Origin: Myxococcales bacterium
GTDB taxonomy: Bacteria; Myxococcota_A; Polyangia; Polyangiales; Polyangiaceae
Assembly: GCA_016703425.1 (NCBI GenBank)
Contig: JADJCA010000030.1
Coordinates: forward strand, 62,001-126,000
DNA length: 64,000 nt
Direction of reading: 5' to 3'
Shown here: in pieces, positions 42,379 through 51,147 of the stretch
Layout of the letters: every line of letters begins with the position of its first letter
How positions within the stretch are numbered: the first letter of the stretch is position 1
Program-made: the position numbers and the translations under genes
Notes under the pieces: model-generated
Databases searched by the model: none
What the model saw: the letters and a program-made list of their open reading frames with translations, nothing else
What the model was told of the DNA's origin: nothing

Positions 42379-43650
42379 TCAGCCGGGTTTGCAGTCGTCG
42401 AGCCGGTCGATGCGGCGGAGCGACGGAAAGAGCACCGACCAAAGCGCAACGACGCCGCAGGTGATGAAGCCACCAACGGCGGCGGCACGCTCGAGCCCGA
42501 GCCAGCTCGCCGTGAGGCCCGACTCGAACTCACCGAGCTCGTTGGAGGCGCCGACGAAGATCATGTTCACGGCGCTCACCCGTCCCCGCATCTCCGGGGG
42601 CGTGGCGAGCTGCAGCACCGTCGAACGCACAACGACGCTGATCATGTCCGCCGCGCCCGTGACAGCGAGCGCCGCGACGGAGAGCCAGAGGCTGCGCGAA
42701 AGCGCGAAGACCACGGTCGCAGCGCCGAAGACCATGACCGAGAGGAGCATCTTGATGCCGGCACGACGGCCCAAGGGGAAGACCGCGAGCGACGCGGCCA
42801 TGAGCGCCGCCCCGACCGACGGCGCGCTCCGGAGGAGCCCGAGGCCAAGAGGCGACGCAAAGAGCACGTCGCGTGCGAAGGCTGGCAAGAGGGCGACGGC
42901 GCCGCCGCAAAGCACGGCGAAGAGGTCGAGCGAGATCGTCCCGAGGATCATCTTGTTTCGAAGGACGTACGAGACGCCGGCGAAGATCGTCTTGGCGTCG
43001 ATGGCGCGACGGTCCAGGCCCTCGGGTTTGACCCGCAGGAGCGCCGTGAGGAGGAAGGTGATCACGGTCAGGCTCGCCGTGGAGACGTAGACGAGCGCGG
43101 CACCGCGCGCGGCGTAAACGATGCCGCCGAGCGCTGGACCGACGATCGCGGCCAACTGCCAGATGGCGGAGCTCCATGCGACGGCGCTCGGCAGCGTCTT
43201 TGCGGGCACCATGAAGGGTAGAAACGACTGCGCGGCGGGGCCGATGAACGCCCGCACGCAGCCGAACAGGAAGAGCACCGCGTAGATCGGTTCGAGGCTC
43301 CGCATGCCGCTCTGGGCCATCAGCGCCAAGGTCACCGCGGAGGCGCCGATGAGGACGTGGCACGTCATGAGGATCTTCTTCCGATCGAAGCGGTCCGCGA
43401 CGCTGCCGGCCACGAGCGACAAGAGAAAGAGCGGTAGGAACTGCGCGAGACCGACGTAGCCGAGGTCGAGCGGCCGCCGGGTGATGTCGTAGACGTGCCA
43501 CCCAACGGCGACGCTCTGCATCTGGATGCCGATGGTCAGGAGCGCACGCGAGCCCTGGAAGAGGGAGAAGTCGCGAAAGCGAAACGCTGCGAAGGCGGGC
43601 TCCTTGGCGCGGTCGCTTTCTGGGCGGCGGGGCTCCGAGTCTTGGCTCAA
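42379..43650 (-). CDS. MFS exporter (EntS-like)
   Basis: A 423-residue major-facilitator protein with twelve predicted membrane segments. It has the loop signature SVADRFDRKKIL between helices 2 and 3 and a second, weaker one (FPLGRRAGIKMLL) in the C-terminal half. FRDFSLFQGSRALLTIGIQMQSVAVGWHVYDIT at the front places it in the MFS_3/EntS-like group, which exports siderophores and other small molecules. No biosynthetic genes for such a molecule are in the window. It stands alone between the arginase-family gene, convergent with it, and YceI. Confidence 0.87.
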   Translation of the reverse strand: MSQDSEPRRPESDRAKEPAFAAFRFRDFSLFQGSRALLTIGIQMQSVAVGWHVYDITRRPLDLGYVGLAQFLPLFLLSLVAGSVADRFDRKKILMTCHVLIGASAVTLALMAQSGMRSLEPIYAVLFLFGCVRAFIGPAAQSFLPFMVPAKTLPSAVAWSSAIWQLAAIVGPALGGIVYAARGAALVYVSTASLTVITFLLTALLRVKPEGLDRRAIDAKTIFAGVSYVLRNKMILGTISLDLFAVLCGGAVALLPAFARDVLFASPLGLGLLRSAPSVGAALMAASLAVFPLGRRAGIKMLLSVMVFGAATVVFALSRSLWLSVAALAVTGAADMISVVVRSTVLQLATPPEMRGRVSAVNMIFVGASNELGEFESGLTASWLGLERAAAVGGFITCGVVALWSVLFPSLRRIDRLDDCKPG

Positions 43651-43750
43651 GAGGGGAGCCGCTTCTTACGCCCTTTGTGCCCTTGTCGCCACGTCCGACT
43701 TGGGGCGCACTTCACCCCGCGAATGCGCTCCAAAGCTGGACAAGCCTTGC

Positions 43751-44269
43751 CTAGCCCTTCGCGATGAACTGGACCTCGAGCTCGATATCGACCTTTTCGC
43801 CGACAAGGATGCCACCGGCCTCGAGCGCTTGATTCCACGTGAGTCCGAAGTCGACCCGGTCGATGGTGGTCTTGCCGGTGAAGGCCACGCGATCGTTGCC
43901 CCACGGATCTTTCGCCTTGCCGAGCAGTTCGACGTCCATGGCGACCTCTTTCGTCGTGCCGCGAATCGTCAGGTTGCCCCGAACGACATAGCGACCGTCG
44001 TTGCGCTGCTCGACGCGCGTGCTCTCGAAGGTCATCTTCGGGTGTTTCTCCGAATCGAAGAAGTCCGCCGACCGAAGGTGCGCGTCGCGCTTGTCTTCGC
44101 GCGTGTCGATGGAGCCGGTCTCGATGCTCGCCGTGACGGCCGAGAAGCCGCCGTCGTCTTTGAGCTCCGCCGAGAAGGCGCCGAAGCGACCACGGACCTT
44201 CGAGATCATGAGGTGACGAACGGAGAAGCCGATGGTCGAGTGTGAGGGATCAACTTGCCAAGTGCGCAT
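43751..44269 (-). CDS. YceI-family lipocalin-like protein
   Basis: A 172-residue YceI protein, a lipocalin-like beta-barrel that binds isoprenoid-type lipids. Family segments are WQVDPSHSTIGFSVRHLM, GRFGAFSAEL, HLRSADFFDSEKHPKMTFES, NLTIRGTTKEVAMDV and DFGLTWNQALE. There is no signal peptide from ATG 44269, so this copy is cytoplasmic unless the start is missed. AAGG stands about 9 nt before this ATG. The gene is divergent from the sigma54 activator, 265 nt away. Confidence 0.92.
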   Translation of the reverse strand: MRTWQVDPSHSTIGFSVRHLMISKVRGRFGAFSAELKDDGGFSAVTASIETGSIDTREDKRDAHLRSADFFDSEKHPKMTFESTRVEQRNDGRYVVRGNLTIRGTTKEVAMDVELLGKAKDPWGNDRVAFTGKTTIDRVDFGLTWNQALEAGGILVGEKVDIELEVQFIAKG

Positions 44270-44348
44270 GGGGGACCTTCCTTCAATGCTGAGCACTCAA
44301 GCAGGCGCCGTGCCGCGACGCTTCAAGGGCACATCGGCGGGCCCCGAC

Positions 44349-44372
44349 CACGTGAGCGTGAACGTGAACGTG
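44349..44372. repeat. Hexamer tandem array 2
   Basis: On the minus strand the units read CACGTT CACGTT CACGCT CACGTG, preceded by CGGG; on the plus strand the array begins CACGTG AGCGTG AACGTG. It lies in the 265-nt gap between the divergent YceI and sigma54-activator genes. The unit matches array 1 at 39465-39494. Confidence 0.6.
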
Positions 44373-44534
44373 CCCGCTCCCGGGGGGCAAAGTGAACGAG
44401 GAATACCGGGAGGCGGCGCGCCGGGACGCGTTCCGCAGGGCACCGACTACCTTGACGATTGGAGCGTCTGGCACCAAACGTACGAGTTCGCGGTCTCTCG
44501 AATTGAGCGACCCGCCACTCGAAAGGATAGTCGC

Positions 44535-46196
44535 ATGCGCCTCGACGACCTCGACCTCCGCGAGCTGCTCGCCTTCGCTCCCGAGGGCGGGGTCTTGCGT
44601 TTCGGCGGACGGCGCGCGCTGCTCTTCGACGCGCTCGCGGTAGGTCTCCTGAACAAGGAACTCTTTGACACCGTGGGGGCGACCGTTGCTCGCGGCATCA
44701 TGACCCGCTTCGGCTACGTCGACGGCTGGCGCAGCGCCGACGCGATGCGGACCGCCTTTCCGTGGGACAGCGAGCGCGAGTGGCAGCTCGCCGGCGGCCG
44801 CCTCCACATGCTTCAGGGTCACGTCGTCTTCGAACGCGACGCGAGCCGCGAGTCACCGGAGGCGGAGCCGTCGCCTTTCGCCGAGGGCGTCTGGCGCGAG
44901 TCCTACGAAGCGGAGCAGCACCTCCTGCACTTCGGCCGCTCCGACGAGCCGGCATGTTTCTCCCTCGTTGGCTTTGCCAGCGGTTGGCTCAGCAGGGTCC
45001 ACGGCCAAGAGATCCTCTGCATCGAAGACGAGTGCCTCGCCAAGGGCGACGCGCGTTGCCACTTCGTTGGCAAGACGCGCGAGGCGTGGGGCGAGGAGGT
45101 CACGCGACACATCCCGTTCTATTCGCGCGAGTGCATGGAGGCGACGGCCAAGCACCTGTGCGACGCGCTCAAGGCCACGGAGCTCGCGCTCAAGCGGGAG
45201 CGCCGCGCCTTGGCTCGCGCGTCCGGCGGCGAAGAAGAGGTGTCCGGTCTCATTGTTCGCAGCGACGCGATGCGCAAGGTCGTCGAGCTCGCGAGGCGCG
45301 TCGCGAAGGTCGACACGACGGTCCTCGTCACGGGCGAAAGCGGCGTCGGCAAGGAGCGCGTCGCGCGCCTCATTCACGACGAGTCGCCGCGAGCCGGGCA
45401 AGCCTTCTTGGCTATCAATTGCGGCGCGGTGACAGAGACGCTCCTCGAGAGCGAGCTCTTCGGGCACGTGCGCGGCGCGTTCACCGGCGCCACCCACGAT
45501 CGCATCGGGCTCTTCGAGGCGGCTCATGGCGGCACTCTTCTGCTCGACGAGATCGGCGAGATCTCGCCGGGCATGCAGGTGAAGCTCCTGCGGGCCTTGC
45601 AGGAGCGGGAGGTTCGTCGCGTCGGCGACACGAAGACCAAGAACGTCGACGTGCGCGTCCTCGCGGCCACCAACAAGAACCTCGGTGCCGAGGTGGCGGC
45701 GGGGCGCTTTCGCGAAGACCTCTACTACCGGCTGCGCGTCATCGAGCTGGCGATTCCACCGCTAAGGGCGCGCGCCGACGACATCCTCCCTTTGGCGCGC
45801 GCCATTCTTGCGCGTACGTCGCGACGACTCGATCGCAAGCTCGTGGGATTTTCGCCGAAGGCTGCCGAGCGGCTCCTCGGCCACCGTTGGCCAGGCAACG
45901 TGCGCGAGCTCGAAAACGTCATCGAGCGCGCCGTCGTCCTCTGCGATAGCCCGACCGTCGACGTGGAGCAGTTGCCGCCGGAGCTCTTGGGCCAGCCCGC
46001 GCCCGCGGTCGCTACGCCCGGCGCCACGGTGCCGCTCGACGAGGTGGAGCGGCGTTACATCCTCGCGGTGCTCGATGGGAACGCGGGCAATCGAACGAAG
46101 ACGGCGGCGGAGCTGGGCATCGGGCAGGCCACGCTCTACCGCAAGCTCAAGGAGTACGGCGTCACCGAGGGTCGCGTGGACGCCTCCCGCTCCTGA
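44535..46196 (+). CDS. Sigma54-dependent activator with XylR-N and V4R sensor domains
   Basis: A 553-residue transcription activator. Residues 1-110 are XylR-N-like (LLAFAPEGGVLRFGGRRALLFDA). Residues 120-195 are a V4R domain with HGQEILCIEDECLAKGDARCHF, a Cys-containing sensory fold. The AAA+ domain follows: Walker A GESGVGKE at 267-274, GAFTGA (sigma54 contact) at 314-319, LLLDEIGEIS and RPP-type sensor regions. The C-terminus has a Fis-type helix-turn-helix (RTKTAAELGIGQATLYRKLKEYG). It activates sigma54 promoters when an aromatic or other ligand binds the N-terminus. The start at ATG 44535 has AAAGGA in front; the frame is open back to 44232 without family content. The divergent YceI gene is a plausible target. 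Confidence 0.92.
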   Translation: MRLDDLDLRELLAFAPEGGVLRFGGRRALLFDALAVGLLNKELFDTVGATVARGIMTRFGYVDGWRSADAMRTAFPWDSEREWQLAGGRLHMLQGHVVFERDASRESPEAEPSPFAEGVWRESYEAEQHLLHFGRSDEPACFSLVGFASGWLSRVHGQEILCIEDECLAKGDARCHFVGKTREAWGEEVTRHIPFYSRECMEATAKHLCDALKATELALKRERRALARASGGEEEVSGLIVRSDAMRKVVELARRVAKVDTTVLVTGESGVGKERVARLIHDESPRAGQAFLAINCGAVTETLLESELFGHVRGAFTGATHDRIGLFEAAHGGTLLLDEIGEISPGMQVKLLRALQEREVRRVGDTKTKNVDVRVLAATNKNLGAEVAAGRFREDLYYRLRVIELAIPPLRARADDILPLARAILARTSRRLDRKLVGFSPKAAERLLGHRWPGNVRELENVIERAVVLCDSPTVDVEQLPPELLGQPAPAVATPGATVPLDEVERRYILAVLDGNAGNRTKTAAELGIGQATLYRKLKEYGVTEGRVDASRS

Positions 46197-46445
46197 GCGT
46201 CCGACCCGTGGCCGACATGTAGGTGGGGCCCGTTCGCGGGCGCGTCGTGAGCAGGGGCGATCGGGTCGTTCATGGTTTGGCGGACCTCGAACTTTCCGTT
46301 GCAGGGGATCGGCGTCGCCGGCCGGTGACGCTCGCCGCCGCTGGCGGAACGGTGCAAGTCCCGGTCACCACGAGCGTTCCTCACAGGTTGGAGCCGCCCG
46401 CCGCCACGTGGGCGCAACGTCGGGGCCTGGTCCCCGGCTTGCACC

Positions 46446-47180
46446 ATGGGGGTCATGCTCCGCTCGCTCCTCCTGGTCTCCCTCGCCGGCGCGCTCCTTT
46501 GGGGTTGTTCGGACCACGCTGGCGACCTGGACGCCGCTCGCAACAAGCAGGCGCCCAAGCGGCCCGACGGAGGCGTCGAGGCGCCCGAGGTTACGCCCGG
46601 TGTCACGCCTGGCTCGACGCAGACGCCCCCGCCCGGTTCGGTGACGCCCGGCGGCGCTTGCGCTCCGCAGGCCGTGGCGCAACTCAGCGTGCCGCCGTGG
46701 CGGCCGCCGCGCGCCCTTCACGCGCAGCAATGCTCGGGCGCCGAGGCGACCAACCTCGTCAATTGCTACATTGGCCAGCAGCAGCAGGCGTGCGATGCGC
46801 AGGTCACGCTGCCTTGCCATCGGTGCGTCGTGTCGGACCCCACGCTGGACCAGACCTTTGGCCCCATCATCTTCGATCCGGCCCGGCCTCAAGACGTCGA
46901 GATCAACGTGGAGGGGTGCGTCGCGGCGCTCGCGGGCGATCCGTCGGCGGCGGGCTGCGGCCCCAAGCTTCAAGCCGCCAACGCGTGCCGCCAGCAGGCA
47001 TGCCGCGCGTGCGAGGGACAGGCGGCGTACTCGCAATGCCTCTCCGCTGCGGCCACCGGCCCCTGCGCGCAGTACGAAACGCAAGCGCGGGCGTGCTCGG
47101 GGAATTTTCTCGCCAGCTGCCAACAAGGGCAAAACGCTGTGCAGGTTGCGCTGGCCTTGACCCAGCAGTTTTGCATGTGA
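46446..47180 (+). CDS. Cys-rich lipoprotein, tandem paralogue A
   Basis: A 244-residue lipoprotein (lipobox LLWGC) with a Pro/Thr/Gly linker to about residue 72. The mature domain starts SVPPWRPPRALHAQQCSGAEATNLVNC and continues with CHRCVVSDP, EGCVAALAGDPSAAGCGPKL and NACRQQACRACEG, ending AGN-like SCQQGQNAVQVAL. The Cys spacing and several residues (SVPPxWxPP, CVAAL, GDxSxAGCG) match the next gene, so the two are tandem duplicates. No enzyme motif is visible. A slightly later in-frame ATG at 46455 would also give a signal peptide. Confidence 0.78.
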   Translation: MGVMLRSLLLVSLAGALLWGCSDHAGDLDAARNKQAPKRPDGGVEAPEVTPGVTPGSTQTPPPGSVTPGGACAPQAVAQLSVPPWRPPRALHAQQCSGAEATNLVNCYIGQQQQACDAQVTLPCHRCVVSDPTLDQTFGPIIFDPARPQDVEINVEGCVAALAGDPSAAGCGPKLQAANACRQQACRACEGQAAYSQCLSAAATGPCAQYETQARACSGNFLASCQQGQNAVQVALALTQQFCM

Positions 47181-47264
47181 CCGCTCGTGCCGCCGCCGAA
47201 GGGGGCCGAGCGACCTTCATTTCCAGCTAGCGTCGGGGCGCCTTTCGATCAGAATGGTCCCTGC

Positions 47265-48002
47265 ATGGTTCGCTTGTGCCTCGCGACGCTCGGGGTAGCG
47301 TCGGTCACTCTGGCGCTCGCTTGCTCCGTCGGCTTGCCCGATAACGCCGATGTTCCGGGGCGCCCCACGACCCCCACGAGCGCGACGGCTGATAGCTCCA
47401 CGGCGCTTCCGCCGTCGGGCGATAGCGGCACTGGCGCAGTTCCGGGCACCGATGCCGCCACGCCGTTGCCGCCCGTTTGCCCGCCCAAGGTTGTCGGTTC
47501 GGTGCCGCCCGATTGGCATCCACCGCCGGCGATTCACAGGAACGCGTGTTCCGCCTCGCAAGCGACGACCTTGACCGAGTGTCTCTTCTCCACCGCCGTC
47601 CCGGTGGCAACCTGCGATCAGTTCTTCAACGCGGCCGGCAACGGCAACTGCATCTCGTGCGCCATCACGAGCTCCATCGCTCCCAACCACGGCGCCATCG
47701 TCGACGACGGAACGGGCTACTACGCCAACATATCCGGCTGCGTCGCGGCCTTGAGCGGTGACAGCAGCCAAGCGGGCTGCGGTGCCAAGACGGAAGTCTT
47801 CTACGACTGCCTCTACGCGGCCTGCCAGCACTGCATGAACCCCTTCGACTACGCCGCCTGTACCGACGCGGCGGCCCGTGGCACGTGCGCCGCCTACGCC
47901 GGCCCCGCCGACTGCAACAAGCCGTACCTCGACGCGTGCACGTCAGCGACCTCCCCGCTCGACGAAGCCTTCAAGTTGGTGAAGCTGTTCTGTCAGCCCT
48001 AG
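47265..48002 (+). CDS. Cys-rich lipoprotein, tandem paralogue B
   Basis: A 245-residue lipoprotein (signal ending LALAC). Its mature part begins SVPPDWHPPPAIHRNACSASQATTLTEC, aligning with paralogue A, and continues with CISCAITSS, GCVAALSGDSSQAGCGAK and YAACQHCMNPFDYAACTD. The linker differs completely between the two copies, while the Cys-rich domain is preserved, as expected if the folded domain is under selection. ATG 47265 is preferred because it begins a clean signal peptide; the frame is open upstream. Together they are probably expressed as one unit; function unknown. Confidence 0.78.
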   Translation: MVRLCLATLGVASVTLALACSVGLPDNADVPGRPTTPTSATADSSTALPPSGDSGTGAVPGTDAATPLPPVCPPKVVGSVPPDWHPPPAIHRNACSASQATTLTECLFSTAVPVATCDQFFNAAGNGNCISCAITSSIAPNHGAIVDDGTGYYANISGCVAALSGDSSQAGCGAKTEVFYDCLYAACQHCMNPFDYAACTDAAARGTCAAYAGPADCNKPYLDACTSATSPLDEAFKLVKLFCQP

Positions 48003-48017
48003 TGGGCGCCGCTGTGA

Positions 48018-48040
48018 GCGACGGTGCTGCGCACCGTTGC
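48018..48040 (+). terminator. Hairpin after Cys-rich paralogue B
   Basis: GCGACGGTG pairs with CACCGTTGC around a 5-nt loop (nine pairs, one G-T wobble), 16 nt after the stop. No T-run follows, so a factor-dependent role is possible. Confidence 0.35.
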
Positions 48041-48173
48041 GCTGCTGCGCAGCGCGGGCTCGCGGCGCTTGGTCGAGGGAGCACCCCGTCGGGTATCGCG
48101 AGGCGCGTCGTTCCCGCTCCCTCGAGCTCCCACGAGGAATCGAGAAAGTGCGAGGGTGCCGTCGTGACGTCGC

Positions 48174-48902
48174 TCACAGTGGCGCCTTAACCAGAGAGCT
48201 GATCTGGGCAAAGTCGGCGTCGTCAACGGCGCCCTCGAAGGCGCAGCGAACGAGGCCGCGCGAGTCGACGAGCGCGTGCGCCGGAAGGCTTGTGCCGCGG
48301 GCGAGCCGAAGGCCGTCCAAGAAGGTGTCGCGCGTCGCGCCAGGCTTGAGCCAGAGCGCGCCCTTAAGCCCGAGCGCCGGCTGGTCTCCAAAGAAGCGCT
48401 CGAGTTGCCGCTCGTCGTCATCCAAGGAAATGAAGCGCACGCGCAGCGACGCGCCGAGCTTCTGCTCCCAGCCGCGCAGGCGCGGGATCTCCTCCTTGCA
48501 GGGGCCGCACCACGCCGCGAAGAAGTTGATCCACGTAAAGCGGCCGCCGGTCTCGAGCCTCGTATCGGGAGGCGTCGCTCCAGCGGCGGCGCGCGCGTCG
48601 AAGGCTACCTTGGGGAGCGCGCGGCCGGGCTTCGACCACTCGGCTTCGCAGAGCTTCCGTGGCGGCTTGGGCGGCGCCTTGGCCGGTGCGTGGGCGTTCG
48701 CGACGGCGCTGCTCGCGACGGGCGGCGCAGGCTTGCTCGTAGGCGAGGCGAAGACGACCTCCGCGCGGCCTTGCGGCGGCGAGGGCGCCTTCCCGTCGTC
48801 GCAAGCGAGGGCGCCCGCGCAGAGAACAAGAGCGGTCGCGGCGGTCCGCCGCGCCGATCGCACGGCGCGTCGCCGCGACTCTACAAGCGGCAATCGACCC
48901 AT
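48174..48902 (-). CDS. TlpA-like thiol-disulfide lipoprotein
   Basis: A 242-residue lipoprotein (lipobox GALAC, Cys34) with an 80-residue Ala/Pro/Lys linker and a thioredoxin-like domain: WINFFAAWCGPCKEEIPRLR with Cys122 and Cys125, FISLDDDERQLERFF and SLPAHALVDSRG (cis-Pro). It is a membrane-anchored exported thiol-disulfide oxidoreductase. Its start at ATG 48902 overlaps the end of the OmpA-like gene by 22 nt; a GTG at 48863 would avoid the overlap and still give a signal peptide. It is the last gene of the VKOR operon, so it probably reduces or isomerises disulfides made by the first gene. Confidence 0.87.
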   Translation of the reverse strand: MGRLPLVESRRRAVRSARRTAATALVLCAGALACDDGKAPSPPQGRAEVVFASPTSKPAPPVASSAVANAHAPAKAPPKPPRKLCEAEWSKPGRALPKVAFDARAAAGATPPDTRLETGGRFTWINFFAAWCGPCKEEIPRLRGWEQKLGASLRVRFISLDDDERQLERFFGDQPALGLKGALWLKPGATRDTFLDGLRLARGTSLPAHALVDSRGLVRCAFEGAVDDADFAQISSLVKAPL

Positions 48903-49675
48903 GAGACGAAGGCACTCCGGTTGATGGTGTCAGGGCCACACTTTGGCGCCTTTGCGCCCGCGCTTGCGCGGGAGCTGGGCCAGTCGCAGAACTCGGTGCC
49001 GAGCTGCGCGAACTCCTCGCCGAGCCAAAGGAGGCCGACCTGCTTGTCGAGCTCCGGGTCCTTCGTCTGCTCTTGCAGGTAGAAGTGGACCGAGTTGGCT
49101 CGCTTGTGGGAGAGGGCGCGGTTCTTGTCGGGGGGGCCTGACTGCGACGCGCGCGCGACGACGAAGAAGTAGCGGGCGCCGCGACGATCGAGCCATCGCT
49201 CCTCGAGGAGCTTCTTCCCTGCGGCGTCGAGATCGGCCGAACCCTCATCGAAGAGGACGACGGCGCCCCGCTCCTTGAGCGGCGAGAAGAGCGCGTTGAA
49301 GTCGCTGTCGGTGATGCTCGCGAAGGTCTTTACGTCGGCCGGTTGGCATCCGCGGCGCGCCTCGCCGCCCACAAGACCGCAAGCGTTGAGGACGCGCTGG
49401 AGCACCTGCTTGAAGGCCGGCGTGCAGTACTTCTCCTCCGACTCGTCGGCGATGGCGACGGAGCCTGCCGTAAGTGTCTGCGGCTTGCCGATGCGGTTCT
49501 CGGCGGCGCGGACCGTGGCGCGCACGAAGACGAGAGCCCCGAGGGTCAGAAGCGCCGTCGCTCCCACGCCGACGATGGCGGCGGCGCGTGGATGAGCGGG
49601 AGGGCGCCGCGTCGCGAAGCGCGACGGATCCGGCATCAGGTCGGTCGGCGGGCTCGGGCCCTGGTCCGAGCTCAT
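48881..49675 (-). CDS. OmpA-like membrane protein
   Basis: A 264-residue protein with an N-terminal membrane segment (AAAIVGVGATALLTLGALVFV, about residues 31-51) and a C-terminal domain related to OmpA/MotB: AVVLFDEGSADLDAAGKKLLEERW and RYFFVVARASQSGP then LSHKRANSVHFYL. Between them lie four cysteines (EKYCTP, NACGL, RRGCQPADV), and two more near the end, which fits oxidative folding in the periplasm. It overlaps the VKOR gene by ATGA at its start. The peptidoglycan-binding residues are only partly kept, so binding is a guess. Confidence 0.78.
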   Translation of the reverse strand: MSSDQGPSPPTDLMPDPSRFATRRPPAHPRAAAIVGVGATALLTLGALVFVRATVRAAENRIGKPQTLTAGSVAIADESEEKYCTPAFKQVLQRVLNACGLVGGEARRGCQPADVKTFASITDSDFNALFSPLKERGAVVLFDEGSADLDAAGKKLLEERWLDRRGARYFFVVARASQSGPPDKNRALSHKRANSVHFYLQEQTKDPELDKQVGLLWLGEEFAQLGTEFCDWPSSRASAGAKAPKCGPDTINRSAFVSWVDCRL

Positions 49676-50952
49676 CGAAGGACCTCCGGGGCGAGCTGCG
49701 TCAGCGTGTACCTTAGGCCCAAGTCCGTGTCCTCCTCGCAGATGCGCGTGTCGCCGAGGAACATCTGCGGCGTAGAGATGGGGATACGGTTTTTTGATGC
49801 AAAATGCAGGTGTTGGTTCAGCTTGACGGCCGTGCGCTTGTCGTCGACGCAGGCCACGAGTTCGGGGCCGAAGCGCGCCTCGACCTTCTTCTTGACGCTC
49901 GCGACGCCGGCGCGCCCGGCTTCGCGCAGCTCATCCTGATTCTGAAACGCCCACTCGAGCATGGCGCGTCCGTCGCCGGTGGCTTGCGCGCTGCACAGAA
50001 TCGCGCGCGACAAGAGGCAAGCACCCGGGTGAAGCGAGCGATCGAGCATCCAGTTGCACTCGGTGTCGAGCGGGAAGAGCGCGAGCGTCACGTCGAGCTG
50101 CTCGAGGGCGCCCTCAATCTTGAGCCGGTCGTGAAAGCTTTTGCACGTGGGGCAGAGCGGATCTTCGAACAAGAGGACGGGGCGCGTCGCCCGTTCCGTC
50201 TTGAGCTTCAGGAGCGCGCCGTGGGACTCGGTCTTGGTCGTGAGCGTGCCGCAGGTCGTGAGCTTGGCCTTGTAGTCGGGGAGCGAGGCCGCATAGAGCA
50301 TGGCGGGCGAGAGCGAACACAGCCCCAGCGTCGCGAGCCAGGCGAAGGGCAGGCCGACCGATTCTCTCGGGCCGAGCTGGCTCAAGTCGAGTCGCTGCGA
50401 GCCGTCGGTGGGGGCCGGCGGGAGCTTTGCGCGACGAAACATCGTGAGGGAGAGCACCGAGGCCACCGCGAGGACCGTCGACGCGACGTAGACGCCGACG
50501 CAAAGCTTGCAGAAGGTACCGAGCTTCGTCGCGGAGATGACGGCCATGAAGAGCGATGCGACAAGCGGCAGAAGTCCCGTGGTGCCCAGAAAGAGCCAGG
50601 CGAAGCGTTTCGCTCGTTCGCGGGCGAGGCTTAGGTAAAGGCCGAAGCCAGCGAAGAACGAGAAGGTCCCGACGGCGAACAGCGAGATGGGGATTCCGCC
50701 CCAATAGGCCGAGCGGAAGAGGGCCGAGTAGGGGCTGAAGAGCGCAGCCTTGCAGGCGTTGTCCGCGTCTTCCGAGATGGGTGCGCCGGGGACAAAGCTG
50801 CAGTGGACGGCGTGCACCTGGCGATCGAGGTGAACCGCGTAGTCGTACGTGGAGTAGAGCGCGAAGACGAGCCCGAGGAGGGCCGCGGCCGTCGCCACAG
50901 GACCGACAGCCCGAGCGAAGCGTGCGTGTGAGGGGCCTTGGGAAGACGTCAT
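49672..50952 (-). CDS. VKOR-DsbA fusion, disulfide-forming membrane protein
   Basis: A 426-residue fusion. Residues 15-165 form a VKOR domain with four or five membrane segments: Cys51 and Cys67 in the loop, and the active-site Cys148-Lys-Leu-Cys151 (GTFCKLCVGVYVAS). Residues 250-420 are a DsbA-like thioredoxin domain, with LLFEDPLCPTCKSF (Cys267, Cys270) and the cis-Pro loop ISTPQMFL. The enzyme oxidises its DsbA domain and passes electrons to quinone, thereby forming disulfides in exported proteins. It is the first gene of a three-gene operon with the OmpA-like and TlpA-like genes. The many Cys-rich lipoproteins nearby are natural clients. Confidence 0.9.
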   Translation of the reverse strand: MTSSQGPSHARFARAVGPVATAAALLGLVFALYSTYDYAVHLDRQVHAVHCSFVPGAPISEDADNACKAALFSPYSALFRSAYWGGIPISLFAVGTFSFFAGFGLYLSLARERAKRFAWLFLGTTGLLPLVASLFMAVISATKLGTFCKLCVGVYVASTVLAVASVLSLTMFRRAKLPPAPTDGSQRLDLSQLGPRESVGLPFAWLATLGLCSLSPAMLYAASLPDYKAKLTTCGTLTTKTESHGALLKLKTERATRPVLLFEDPLCPTCKSFHDRLKIEGALEQLDVTLALFPLDTECNWMLDRSLHPGACLLSRAILCSAQATGDGRAMLEWAFQNQDELREAGRAGVASVKKKVEARFGPELVACVDDKRTAVKLNQHLHFASKNRIPISTPQMFLGDTRICEEDTDLGLRYTLTQLAPEVLR

Positions 50953-51147
50953 CGGCGTTGGTGGAGGCGGAGGCCAAACGCACCGCTACGAGAGGGTGCC
51001 CCGAATCGGAAGCGCCCGTCAAACGCGTTGGGCCAACGCTACCCGGCCCCCCAGCGAGGCGCGAACCGACCGAAGAGCGGCGCAAACCTCGCCTTGGTGC
51101 GTGCAGCGCTTGAGATACCCTGCCGTTGGCCCTACCCGCGACACCTC

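Noticed and set aside
44270..44534. A possible sigma54 -24/-12 promoter upstream of the activator or YceI (TGGCAC near 44469)
   Set aside because: The downstream GC element does not appear at the required spacing, so only half of the consensus is present.
46136..46606. A 156-residue minus-strand ORF across the start of the tandem Cys-rich lipoproteins
   Set aside because: It overlaps the sigma54 activator's end and the lipoprotein signal peptide; composition is that of an antisense shadow.
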